Positions 1-7,039 of a stretch of DNA of 12,338 bases are shown piece by piece. How positions within the stretch are numbered: position 1 is the stretch's first letter; each line of letters opens with the position of its first letter. Made by a program: the position numbers and the translations under genes. This stretch comes from Bacilli bacterium (GTDB lineage: Bacteria; Bacillota_I; Bacilli_A; RF39; UBA660). The DNA lies in assembly GCA_900757295.1 (NCBI GenBank), contig CAAENH010000098.1, positions 1 through 12,338 of the forward strand. The letters are read 5' to 3'. The notes below the pieces were generated by a model that had not been told where the DNA came from, did not search any database, and saw only the letters and a list, made by a program, of their open reading frames with translations.

Positions 1-3000
1 AGTCATCTACAAATATTACATTTGGTATTCTATCTAGCCATAATTGATCTACAGTAATATTTTCTTTATTGGCTACAGTAGTTAAGTATTTTACTACATT
101 TAATAATACTTCACCATTATTTTTTATATTGTCTTGTTTTATAATTTCATCTACACTTTTAACAGTGTACCCTACATTGTTTATAAAATTTAATGATGTA
201 TCTATTTTCTTTTTTATTTTTTCTGATGGAATATATGGCATTCCACAATATGCTGCTTGACCCATTGCAAAATAATCATTATAACCTACTAATAGATAGA
301 ATCTACCAGCCTGTTTTAAAGCTGCTGCATCTGGAACTCTTATCATATCATTACTATCAGCTTTGTCTTGAACTTTTAAACATACTTTAAATCTTGAGTT
401 ACTCCAAATCTGTTCGTTGACAACACCAGCAGGCTTTTGAGTAGCTAATATTAAATGTACTCCTAATGAACGTCCAATACGAGCTGTAGAAACTAATTGA
501 TCCATAACTTCTGGTTGTTGAGCTTTTAATTCAGCAAATTCATCACTAATTATAAATAGATGTGAAATTGGTTTATCTACTATACCTTCTCTATATAATT
601 TTTGGTACTTATAAATATCTATTGTAGATTCCCCACTTATATCTCTAGCTTTATTAAATTCTCTTTGACGTCTTTTTAATTCTGACTCTATAGAAGCAAG
701 AGATCTATTTAATTCGTTAGCATCTAAGTTAGTTATTGTTCCTGCAATATGAGGAAGTTTAATACCAAGTTCTTTATTTTCAAATGCTAGAGCTAATCCT
801 CCACCTTTATAATCTATTAAAACAAATGAAACTTCATTAGGACTATAGTTAATAGCCATTGATAAAATAAAGGTTATGATCCATTCTGATTTTCCTGAAC
901 CTGTAGTTCCTGCTACTAAACCATGTGGTCCATGGAATTTTTCATGTAAATCAATTTTAAATAATTCGCCACTTTCATCTATTCCAACCGGAGCAGATAA
1001 AGATATTGTAGGATCATTTGCTTTCCATCTATTAGAAGCATTTAATTGTTCAACTTTACCTATATTATATAATTCTAAGAAGCCGTAACTATCCGGCAAA
1101 CCTTTAGATTTTGATTCTATATTTATAGGAATATTAGCTAATATTAAACAACAAGCATCTATATCAATACTATTTGGAAATTCTGCCATAAATGTTTTTT
1201 GATTAGTAGACACAAGCTCGTTTTCTATTAAACCAGAAGTTTCTGGATTAATATTAATAAAGCATGTACATTCATTAGGCAGATTTGATAATTTATCATT
1301 TGATATTAACATGCTAAACCCTAAATTGTCTTTAGATTTTAATATTTTTTTAACAAAATTATAATCTGCGATTGATTTAAAATCATCAGTAATTATTAAA
1401 TAATATGGATTAAATTGTTTATAAACATCTTTTTCTTTTTCGTTTAAATTTTCTTCTCTATATGAATATTCTTTTTCTAAATAAGATGCAACTTCTTTTA
1501 TTTCATCATTATTTGTGGCATAGAAACGATTAGTTTTTTCATTATCCCATATATGCTGTATAACTTTGAAAGACTCCCAATTTGAAGAATTTTGTTCATT
1601 AGTTAAAATAACTATTTTTAAGATATCTCCAGTATAAAATGTAATTAGTTGCATTAGCAACCCACGCATGAATTCTTTTGTTAAATTGTATTGACCGACT
1701 ATACCAGTTATTCTTTTTTCTAGAAGCGATACTGTGATTGGTGCACCAGTAACTTCTTTAGATTCATCTACTAAGTTCCTAATAATTTCTTTTAAAATAT
1801 CATCTTCCATTGTGAATTTTTCTTGTGGATATTTGATATCTATATCTAATGGAACAGTACCTAGACCTAATCTAACTGTTAAAAAGTCATCTTCTTCCAT
1901 TTTTCTTTCCCATAGTTTTGGTTTGCGATTGATTATTATTTCAGCACATTCTTCTAAAGATATAAAATTTTCATTCAGTATTTGTCTTTGTTCAGTGATT
2001 TTTTTAACTATTTCTTGTCTTTTAGATTGAATATATAATTCATATTTATCTCTTCTTTTAATTTCATCTTTTCTTGATTTATGAGCTTTATATTTTTTTG
2101 TAATTAAAGGCCATACTAACATTGTTCCAATCATTGCTACACCCATTACAATTGAAGGAAGGGCACTACTAATTCCTTGATCAGATTGAGTAGCACGAGT
2201 TATACCTGTATATAATGTAACCATAGCTGTCATGGACATTGTCATCATAGGCCCTATAGTTATTAATACTGGCATGTCATCTTCTTTTTCTTTTGTTGGT
2301 GGCTCATCGATTGTCATTTCAACAGTTTCAATTTTACTTCTAAATCTTGGTGCACGATTAAAATAATCACTTTTTTTATAAACTGTGACATTTGGATCAT
2401 CATCTTCTAGGATAGTGTCATCATTATTAATTATATTAGACATATCTTTAGGTATTAAGGTAGTTGAAACACTTAGAGCTGGATTATTAACAATTAAAGT
2501 ATTACCAATTGGTATTATTTTAAGCCCCATAATGAAGATAACGACACCATGTGGTATATAACTTTCTTGCATAGCGAACCCATTTACATATGTTTTATAA
2601 GATTTATCTAAGTTTTCAACATGCCATCTATTATTTTGATATTTTAATTTAGCATGTTTCATTGCTATTAAACTATTATTATAATTAATTTGACAATTAG
2701 AATCACGTCCTATTAATATTTCCGTATTATCATTAACGCAATAATAGTTTAATTCATTATAAATTTTTGTACAAAAGATAGCTATTATTTCATCATTCAA
2801 GTGGTTTTTTAAAAAATAAAACGTATCGATATTAACTAAAACTTCTTCCTTAATTTCCCCATTAACATATAAATCAAAATCATAGTTACATGTTAATTTC
2901 CAAAAATTATTACTTTCCTCCATATTAATTAAATTACGTTTTTGATTATTTTCATCAAGATCAGTTATCCAATAACTTCCACTGATATCTAGAGGTAAAG

Positions 3001-3043
3001 TATATGTTTCAAGTCGTTCATTTTTAATTATATAAATTAACAT
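1..3043 (-). CDS. essC: EssC-type type VII secretion ATPase, N-terminal 1014 codons (cut by left edge)
   Basis: This is the membrane-anchored FtsK/SpoIIIE-family motor of Firmicutes type VII secretion, which drives export of WXG100 proteins. The frame is open from ATG 3041-3043 to the window edge. Domain order seen: an N-terminal FHA-like pair (the second with GRDS at 112-115 and MKH at 128-130); two membrane segments near 257-280 and 292-314; a degenerate ATPase-like region (about 400-600) with the family's GIVG and RGLLMQL signatures; then the first FtsK domain. That domain has Walker A GTTGSGKS at 712-719 (nt 887-910) and a Walker B ending in D834-E835 (nt 539-544). EssC proteins are usually near 1,450-1,500 aa, so the second and third ATPase domains should lie to the left. 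The start is set by GAGGTG five bases upstream. A terminator lies between this gene and the upstream WXG100 gene, and I see no convincing promoter of its own, so expression may depend on read-through. Confidence 0.94.
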   Translation of the reverse strand, partial: MLIYIIKNERLETYTLPLDISGSYWITDLDENNQKRNLINMEESNNFWKLTCNYDFDLYVNGEIKEEVLVNIDTFYFLKNHLNDEIIAIFCTKIYNELNYYCVNDNTEILIGRDSNCQINYNNSLIAMKHAKLKYQNNRWHVENLDKSYKTYVNGFAMQESYIPHGVVIFIMGLKIIPIGNTLIVNNPALSVSTTLIPKDMSNIINNDDTILEDDDPNVTVYKKSDYFNRAPRFRSKIETVEMTIDEPPTKEKEDDMPVLITIGPMMTMSMTAMVTLYTGITRATQSDQGISSALPSIVMGVAMIGTMLVWPLITKKYKAHKSRKDEIKRRDKYELYIQSKRQEIVKKITEQRQILNENFISLEECAEIIINRKPKLWERKMEEDDFLTVRLGLGTVPLDIDIKYPQEKFTMEDDILKEIIRNLVDESKEVTGAPITVSLLEKRITGIVGQYNLTKEFMRGLLMQLITFYTGDILKIVILTNEQNSSNWESFKVIQHIWDNEKTNRFYATNNDEIKEVASYLEKEYSYREENLNEKEKDVYKQFNPYYLIITDDFKSIADYNFVKKILKSKDNLGFSMLISNDKLSNLPNECTCFININPETSGLIENELVSTNQKTFMAEFPNSIDIDACCLILANIPINIESKSKGLPDSYGFLELYNIGKVEQLNASNRWKANDPTISLSAPVGIDESGELFKIDLHEKFHGPHGLVAGTTGSGKSEWIITFILSMAINYSPNEVSFVLIDYKGGGLALAFENKELGIKLPHIAGTITNLDANELNRSLASIESELKRRQREFNKARDISGESTIDIYKYQKLYREGIVDKPISHLFIISDEFAELKAQQPEVMDQLVSTARIGRSLGVHLILATQKPAGVVNEQIWSNSRFKVCLKVQDKADSNDMIRVPDAAALKQAGRFYLLVGYNDYFAMGQAAYCGMPYIPSEKIKKKIDTSLNFINNVGYTVKSVDEIIKQDNIKNNGEVLLNVVKYLTTVANKENITVDQLWLDRIPNVIFVDD

Positions 3044-3087
3044 TACCGCACCTCACATATCAACCCTACTATATATTACATAATACC

Positions 3088-3121
3088 AAAAAAAAACTAC
3101 AAAAACAATATTTTGTAGTTT
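3088..3121 (-). terminator. Intrinsic terminator between the WXG100 gene and essC
   Basis: A 10-bp perfect stem (3095-3104 with 3111-3120, extendable by one pair) encloses a 6-base loop. On the minus strand it is followed by a run of nine T's (3088-3096, partly in the stem). It lies just after the stop of the 3130-3480 gene and about 45 bases before the essC start. It probably acts as a partial terminator that lowers essC expression relative to the substrate genes. Confidence 0.85.
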
Positions 3122-3129
3122 CATTAAAA

Positions 3130-3480
3130 TTATAATGAACTCAATGTAGAGTTAATAGTGTCAAATTCATTAGCTTTTGCACTTGCATTAGCTGTTGCAT
3201 TTGTTTCATTTGTTTGTGTTTCTGTAACATATTTATTTAACGCTGTATGAAGTTTTTCACCATAATCTTTAACTTTTTGGCTTATAGTTTCAAAAGTAGT
3301 ACTTAATGAAGCCCATTTTTTAGCTAGCTCTAAAGAAGTATTATCATTTCCTTCTTTAATTTTAGCTGAAATTGCTTCACAAAGTGATTGTATATCTGAA
3401 CAATATGTTTGAATTACACTTGATTCTGTTTCTAATCTATTAGATTGTGTTTTTAATTCATCAGAACTAAACGCAGCCAT
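3130..3480 (-). CDS. WXG100-type protein (116 aa), essC-proximal, WAS variant
   Basis: This is a small, all-helical protein of the ESX/WXG100 superfamily: secreted substrates or structural partners of type VII secretion that fold as helix-turn-helix hairpins. It has no signal peptide. Two predicted helices (about 8-43 and 50-88) flank a turn carrying W56-A57-S58 in place of W-x-G, within the sequence AKKWASLS. A Thr/Asn/Ala-rich tail follows (89-116). At 116 aa it is slightly longer than the usual ~100. A GGGAG ribosome site precedes the ATG, and only 18 bases separate it from the upstream 96-aa gene, so the two are cotranscribed and could form a heterodimer. Lying directly upstream of essC, it is the best candidate for the EsxA-like core substrate. 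The family call rests on size, helical pattern, the Trp turn and context; the partner assignment is inference. Confidence 0.82.
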   Translation of the reverse strand: MAAFSSDELKTQSNRLETESSVIQTYCSDIQSLCEAISAKIKEGNDNTSLELAKKWASLSTTFETISQKVKDYGEKLHTALNKYVTETQTNETNATANASAKANEFDTINSTLSSL

Positions 3481-3498
3481 TATTCCACTCCCTTTCTG

Positions 3499-3789
3499 TT
3501 ATCCTATACTCGAATTATTTAATGATGCTTGCTCATCTAAATATGAATTAGTCTCGTTTACTAAATTATTAATATTGGTGTTTAAGTCTCCACCAATAGT
3601 TTGAAGAAGCTTTTGTATTTTTTCTTGAGTTTCTGCTCCAAGGTTAGAGTCTTCTGCAAATTTTCTAAATTCAGCATTATTCATAACATAATTGAATGTT
3701 TCTGATGATTCTTTAATTTTTGAATTATCAGCGCTAACTCTACTAATATTAGAACGTACATAATTAATTCCATTATTTCCAAGTGCCAT
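3499..3789 (-). CDS. WXG100-like small helical protein lacking the Trp (96 aa)
   Basis: First gene of the essC-proximal unit. It is 96 aa, hydrophilic, rich in Asn/Ser/Glu, with no Cys, no Trp and no signal peptide. The predicted shape is a helix (about 15-47), a short turn around N49-L50-G51-A52, then a long helix (53-90), which matches the WXG100 hairpin. The canonical Trp is absent; the turn reads SNLGAET. A segment KIKESSETFNYVMNN (24-38) resembles KISSSTFREVIND of the first gene in the distal unit (29-41), so the two may be diverged paralogues. It has a strong AGGAGG site before ATG 3787-3789 and its own promoter. A role as chaperone-like or dimer partner of the 116-aa protein is inferred from pairing and spacing. 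I do not recognise a more specific family. Confidence 0.72.
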   Translation of the reverse strand: MALGNNGINYVRSNISRVSADNSKIKESSETFNYVMNNAEFRKFAEDSNLGAETQEKIQKLLQTIGGDLNTNINNLVNETNSYLDEQASLNNSSIG

Positions 3790-3830
3790 AATTTTCCTCC
3801 TTTTACTTATATTATTTTTATAGCAAATAA

Positions 3831-3851
3831 TAAATAGATTGTCTCTATTTA
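3831..3851 (-). promoter_or_regulatory. 5'-terminal mRNA hairpin in leader of essC-proximal WXG100 unit
   Basis: An 8-bp perfect stem (3831-3838 with 3844-3851) has a 5-base loop. It starts almost exactly at the transcription start predicted from the -10 box (about 3852). The same element occurs in the leader of the distal unit (4667-4690). Hairpins at the extreme 5' end are known to protect Gram-positive mRNAs; that role here is inference. Confidence 0.65.
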
Positions 3852-3858
3852 CAATTTC

Positions 3859-3887
3859 AGTATAGTGCTTATAAATTTAATAATCAA
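3859..3887 (-). promoter_or_regulatory. Sigma-A-type promoter of essC-proximal WXG100 unit
   Basis: The -35 box is TTGATT (3882-3887), the spacer is 17 bases and the -10 box is TATACT (3859-3864). It lies just after the terminator of the preceding unit. From the -10 box onward (TATACTGAA) the sequence matches the distal unit's leader. Confidence 0.75.
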
Positions 3888-3896
3888 TAGAATTGC

Positions 3897-3924
3897 AAAA
3901 AACTTGACATTTTTTTGTCAAGTT
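3897..3924 (-). terminator. Intrinsic terminator of distal WXG100 unit
   Basis: An 8-bp perfect stem AACTTGAC/GTCAAGTT (3901-3908 with 3917-3924) has an 8-base loop. On the minus strand it is followed by a short U run (3897-3902). It ends the transcript of the 4343-4636 and 3967-4305 genes. Confidence 0.82.
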
Positions 3925-3966
3925 GATTTTATTTATTATTTGCTATAATTATAAATAAAAGTTAAA

Positions 3967-4305
3967 TTATGATTCCCAAGAAATTGATTCAACACCTGAA
4001 GCAACCTTTTGTTGATTACTAATTGATTCTTCATTATATTGTTGAGCATCTGCTATTTTTTGTGCAATTAAATCACTAATTTTTTGTAATGATACAAATA
4101 GTTTTTGCTTAGCATCCATAACAACTCCACCAATTTGACCTAAACTTGATCCTATTTCGCCACTATCACCAACAACAGTTCTCATATCGTATAAAACTCC
4201 AGAACCATCTTGAGTTAAATCATCTAAGTATGATTTTAAATCATTCATTTCAGCGTCTAATCTTGATTTTAATACTTGCATGTTCTCAATCCATGTTTGA
4301 TCCAT
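3967..4305 (-). CDS. Small helical type VII-associated protein (112 aa)
   Basis: Second gene of the distal unit. It is 112 aa with no signal peptide and no Cys. A helix (about 5-31) is followed by a Gly-rich central stretch (D33-G36, then G46 to G60) and a long helix (62-104) ending in a short tail with W110. Size, helical hairpin pattern and position suggest a WXG100/ESX-like protein, but the middle turn lacks W-x-G; the only Trp residues are W5 and W110. The last helix has Y90-N-E-E, comparable to Y84-V-T-E in the 116-aa protein. It starts 37 bases after the upstream gene behind an AAAGGAGAG site, so it is cotranscribed and probably the partner of the 97-aa protein. The family assignment is weaker than for its Trp-bearing neighbours; a type VII chaperone or adaptor is an alternative. 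Confidence 0.65.
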   Translation of the reverse strand: MDQTWIENMQVLKSRLDAEMNDLKSYLDDLTQDGSGVLYDMRTVVGDSGEIGSSLGQIGGVVMDAKQKLFVSLQKISDLIAQKIADAQQYNEESISNQQKVASGVESISWES

Positions 4306-4342
4306 TTTATTATCTCTCCTTTCCTATTTCTATTTCTATTTT

Positions 4343-4636
4343 TTATTCTACTCTATTATTGCTTGCTCTTGATGCTTCAATTAATCTTTCTACATCCTGA
4401 TATAATGTAGTAAGCGAGTCCGCTAATTGATCAATATTATTACAGTTTTTTGTAATATTTTCAGTAGTCTTTCGTCCAGCTTCTGTATCACTAGTCCAGC
4501 CAACAACATTTGAATCATTTATTACTTCTCTAAAAGTAGATGATGATATTTTCATTCTTCCTGGAAATGTTTTTAACAATTCATTATAATTTGATAGTCG
4601 ATTACATTGATCATCTGTTAATAAATTTTGTGCCAT
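4343..4636 (-). CDS. WXG100-type protein (97 aa), WTS variant, first gene of distal unit
   Basis: This is a helical-hairpin protein of WXG100 size without a signal peptide, expected to be handled by the EssC machine. The first helix (about 8-40) ends before V44-V45-G46-W47-T48-S49, a W-x-S variant of the W-x-G turn. The second helix (50-91) has regular Leu/Ile spacing (NIDQLADSLTTLYQDVERLI). Two Cys are present (C11 and C65), which is uncommon in exported WXG100 proteins. The start ATG 4634-4636 follows a GGAGG site at about 8-base spacing. Its promoter carries a poly-G tract in the spacer, so expression of this gene and the next may switch on and off. Related in leader, and weakly in sequence (KISSSTF), to the first gene of the essC-proximal unit. 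Confidence 0.8.
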   Translation of the reverse strand: MAQNLLTDDQCNRLSNYNELLKTFPGRMKISSSTFREVINDSNVVGWTSDTEAGRKTTENITKNCNNIDQLADSLTTLYQDVERLIEASRASNNRVE

Positions 4637-4666
4637 ATACCTTTACCTCCTTTACTTATATTTTTA

Positions 4667-4690
4667 ATAAATAGCATTACCTCTATTTAT
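4667..4690 (-). promoter_or_regulatory. 5'-terminal mRNA hairpin in leader of distal WXG100 unit
   Basis: An 8-bp stem ATAAATAG/CTATTTAT (4667-4674 with 4683-4690) has an 8-base loop and begins at the predicted transcription start (about 4690). It corresponds to the hairpin at 3831-3851; the stem is kept while the loop differs in length and sequence. Confidence 0.65.
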
Positions 4691-4696
4691 ATATTC

Positions 4697-4726
4697 AGTA
4701 TACCCCCCCCGATTTCATTTTGTAAA
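4697..4726 (-). promoter_or_regulatory. Promoter of distal WXG100 unit with an 8-G run in its spacer
   Basis: The -35 box is TTTACA (4721-4726) and the -10 box is TATACT (4697-4702). The 18-base spacer ends in eight consecutive G's (minus strand; C's at 4703-4710) directly abutting the -10 box. TTACAA at 4720-4725 would give a 17-base spacer. A G8 run is exceptional in this AT-rich DNA. Slippage would change the box spacing by single bases, the arrangement known from phase-variable promoters such as Neisseria porA. Confidence 0.75.
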
Positions 4727-4754
4727 CATTATGTTTTGCATGACTTTATGCACT

Positions 4755-4778
4755 AAAAAATGAATCTCTCGATTCATT
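4755..4778 (-). terminator. Intrinsic terminator of tex
   Basis: An 8-bp perfect stem AATGAATC/GATTCATT (4759-4766 with 4771-4778) is closed by a GAGA tetraloop (minus-strand reading) and followed by a U run (4755-4760). The stem includes part of the tex stop codon. It insulates the WXG100 promoter from tex transcription. Confidence 0.88.
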
Positions 4779-6924
4779 AATTTTCTTTTATTAAACTTAA
4801 ATTTACTTTTTGCTTATCTAAATCAATTTTATCTACATAACATGTAACTATATCTCCAACATTAACTATATCAAGTGGATTAGAAACAAAATTATTTGAC
4901 ATTTTAGAAATATGAATTAATCCATCATCATGTAACCCAATATCAACAAATGCTCCAAATGAGGCAACATTTCTTACAGTTCCCTGTAATTGCATACCTA
5001 CTTTTAAATCTTCCAAATGAAGAATATCACTTTTTAATATTGGTGCTTCTAAAGTGTCACGTGGATCTAGTCCGGGTGATAATAGTTCTTTTATAATATC
5101 TTCTAATGTATATATATCTGTATCTAATAATTTAGATAATTCAGTTATATTTTGTTTCTTTAATTCTTCTTTAAATTCTGATTCATTTATATCCTTAATA
5201 TTTAAATTTAAATGTTCTAATAATTTATTAGCTATTCCATAACTTTCTGGATGAATTCCTGTATTATCTAATTCATTATTACTATTAGGTATTCTTAAGA
5301 AACCAATAGCTTGTTCATAAATTTTAGAATTCATACCTTTTATATCTTTTATTTCTTCTCTGTTTTTTATTTTATGTTTTTCTTTATAGTCATAAATATT
5401 CTTAATAACTGATTTAGTTAATCCAGAAACATATTTTAAAATACTTTTAGATGCTGTATTAATATTTACTCCAACTTCATTAACTACTTTAGATGTAGTA
5501 AAGTCTAGTGCTTCTGTTAATTGTTTTTGATTAACATCATATTGATATTCTCCTACACCAATAGATTTAGGATCTATCTTAACTAATTCAGATAGTGGGT
5601 CTTGTACTCTTCTTCCTATAGAAACAGCACTTCTTTTTTCTACTGCTAAATCAGGAAACTCTTCGATAGCAAGCTTAGATGCGCTATATATAGATGCTCC
5701 TGCTTCACTAGTAATAATATATTTACAATTCAAATTATATTCTTTAATCATCTCTGCAACTAGTTTTTCTGATTCTCTAGATGCAGTTCCATTACCTATA
5801 GAAATCAAAGTAACATTATATTTCTCTACTAAATTTTTTACAATTAATTTACTTGCTTTGATATATTCTTCTTTTTTAGATCCATTTAAAAATGGCTTGA
5901 CAACTGTTGAATCTAAGTAATTACCATTTTCATCTACTACTGCTAACTTGCAACCATTAACATAACCAGGATCAAAGCCTAATACAACTTGTTTTTTTAT
6001 CGGTCTTGTTAATAATAAATGTTCTAAATTAACTTGGAATGTATCAATTGCTAGTTTTTCACTATTTTCTGTTAGTTCATTTCTTATTTCTCTGGTAATT
6101 GATGGTAAAATTAATCTTTTTAAAGAATCTAAGATTGCATTTTTTACGATATCTACTACAAATGATTCTTTATTTTTAATAATTTTATTTTCTAAAAATG
6201 CAACAATTTTATCTTTATCGTAGTCTAAGCTTACTGTCAAAACTTTTTCTTTTTCTCCTCGATTTAATGCTAAGACACGGTAATGTTTTATATATTTAAT
6301 TCTATCACTAAATTCATAATACATTTCATATGTTTTATTTTCATCTACAGCATCTTTTTTTATTTTACTAGTAATAAAACCCGAATTAAAAATATTTATT
6401 CTAATCCATTTTCTATAATATGCATTATCACTTATCCATTCACTTATTATATATCCAGCATTCTCTATAGCTTTATCTTGATCGATATCAAAGTTTTTAC
6501 ATAAGTCTTCTATTGTTCCTTTGGTAGGAAAACTCATAATCATTTTAGCAAGTGGTTCTAAGCCCATTTTTATGGCTTCACTAGCTTTTGTTTTTTTCTT
6601 TTCTTTAAAAGGCCTATATAAATCTTCTACTTCAGTTAGTTTATTACATTCCATAATTTGTTTTTGTAATTCTTCTGTTAATAAACCTTTTTCATCTATA
6701 AGACGAATTACATCTTGTTTTCTAGTTAATAAATTATTTTGATATTTATATGTCTCTTCTATTTCTCTTATTTGATCTTCATTTAAATTTCCAGTTCTTT
6801 CTTTTCTATATCTAGCAATAAAAGGTATAGTTGCACCTTCTTCTAACATAGTTAATACTTCATTTATTTGTTGTTCTTTTAAATTTAGTGAAGTAGCTAA
6901 ATTTTTAATTATCCACTCTTCCAT
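4777..6924 (-). CDS. tex: Tex family RNA-binding transcription accessory protein
   Basis: Tex is a cytoplasmic nucleic-acid-binding protein that interacts with the transcription apparatus and is conserved in most bacteria. This copy is full length (715 aa). Seen in order: the N-terminal helical region with the family signature GATIPFIARYRKERTG (about 30-45); a YqgF/RNase H-like domain from about 312 (GFDPG, where many homologues have GLDPG); the highly conserved block DLAVEKRSAVSIGRRVQDPL (425-444); a helix-hairpin-helix region (NINTAS, VSGL, about 487-520); and a C-terminal S1 RNA-binding domain (GTVRNVASFGAFVDIG onward, last ~70 residues). I place the start at ATG 6922-6924, where AGGTG lies six bases upstream. 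A GTG at 6931-6933 would add three residues but overlaps that ribosome site. It is transcribed alone, with its own promoter and terminator. Nothing unusual in its residues. Confidence 0.96.
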   Translation of the reverse strand: MEEWIIKNLATSLNLKEQQINEVLTMLEEGATIPFIARYRKERTGNLNEDQIREIEETYKYQNNLLTRKQDVIRLIDEKGLLTEELQKQIMECNKLTEVEDLYRPFKEKKKTKASEAIKMGLEPLAKMIMSFPTKGTIEDLCKNFDIDQDKAIENAGYIISEWISDNAYYRKWIRINIFNSGFITSKIKKDAVDENKTYEMYYEFSDRIKYIKHYRVLALNRGEKEKVLTVSLDYDKDKIVAFLENKIIKNKESFVVDIVKNAILDSLKRLILPSITREIRNELTENSEKLAIDTFQVNLEHLLLTRPIKKQVVLGFDPGYVNGCKLAVVDENGNYLDSTVVKPFLNGSKKEEYIKASKLIVKNLVEKYNVTLISIGNGTASRESEKLVAEMIKEYNLNCKYIITSEAGASIYSASKLAIEEFPDLAVEKRSAVSIGRRVQDPLSELVKIDPKSIGVGEYQYDVNQKQLTEALDFTTSKVVNEVGVNINTASKSILKYVSGLTKSVIKNIYDYKEKHKIKNREEIKDIKGMNSKIYEQAIGFLRIPNSNNELDNTGIHPESYGIANKLLEHLNLNIKDINESEFKEELKKQNITELSKLLDTDIYTLEDIIKELLSPGLDPRDTLEAPILKSDILHLEDLKVGMQLQGTVRNVASFGAFVDIGLHDDGLIHISKMSNNFVSNPLDIVNVGDIVTCYVDKIDLDKQKVNLSLIKEN

Positions 6925-6940
6925 TTTTATCACCTAGTAA

Positions 6941-6949
6941 ATTATAGCA
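6941..6949 (-). promoter_or_regulatory. Extended -10 promoter of tex
   Basis: TGCTATAAT on the minus strand is a perfect TGn extended -10, 17 bases upstream of the chosen ATG. Only a weak -35 (TTATAA) is present at the right distance, which is normal for extended -10 promoters. Confidence 0.65.
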
Positions 6950-7039
6950 TGTTTCAAATTTATTTATAATATTTATTAGATTATATATGGATAATAGACA
7001 ATATTTTTGTTAAACTATGAATATGGAAGTGAACTTATT

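Larger units (their letters stand above)
3818..3948. repeat. 19-bp perfect inverted repeat flanking terminator and promoter
   Basis: The arm at 3818-3836 is the exact reverse complement of 3930-3948. The left arm lies in the 5' leader of the 3499-3789 gene and the right arm lies in the 3' end of the upstream transcript. Between them sit the terminator of the upstream unit and the promoter of the downstream unit. A read-through RNA could therefore fold into a long-range stem, and the two separate transcripts could pair with each other over 19 bases. The arms are AT-rich, but each contains TTTGC or GCAAA, so this is not simple AT noise. Confidence 0.8.

Noticed and set aside
69..2030. Several short plus-strand open frames (69-260, 193-390, 876-1088, 1734-2030)
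   Set aside because: They lie antisense to the continuous essC frame, lack ribosome binding sites and have no family features.
3818..3948. Miniature transposon (MITE) with 19-bp terminal repeats
   Set aside because: I see no target-site duplication at the ends, and the interior consists of a terminator and a promoter belonging to the flanking genes.
4306..4342. AATAGA triplicate between the two distal small genes as a phase-variable tract
   Set aside because: Only about three units in a short AT-rich spacer upstream of an intact ribosome site; this is too weak to claim.
4146..4400. Plus-strand 84-aa open frame
   Set aside because: It overlaps two well-supported minus-strand small genes and is low-complexity, with no ribosome site.
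5054..6742. Short plus-strand open frames opposite tex (5054-5242, 6283-6504, 6521-6742)
   Set aside because: The tex protein is complete and conserved on the minus strand; these are antisense shadows.
6950..7039. Promoter for the deacetylase gene
   Set aside because: Several TATAAT-like boxes occur in this AT-rich stretch, but none pairs convincingly with a -35 or a TGn extension in the plus direction.
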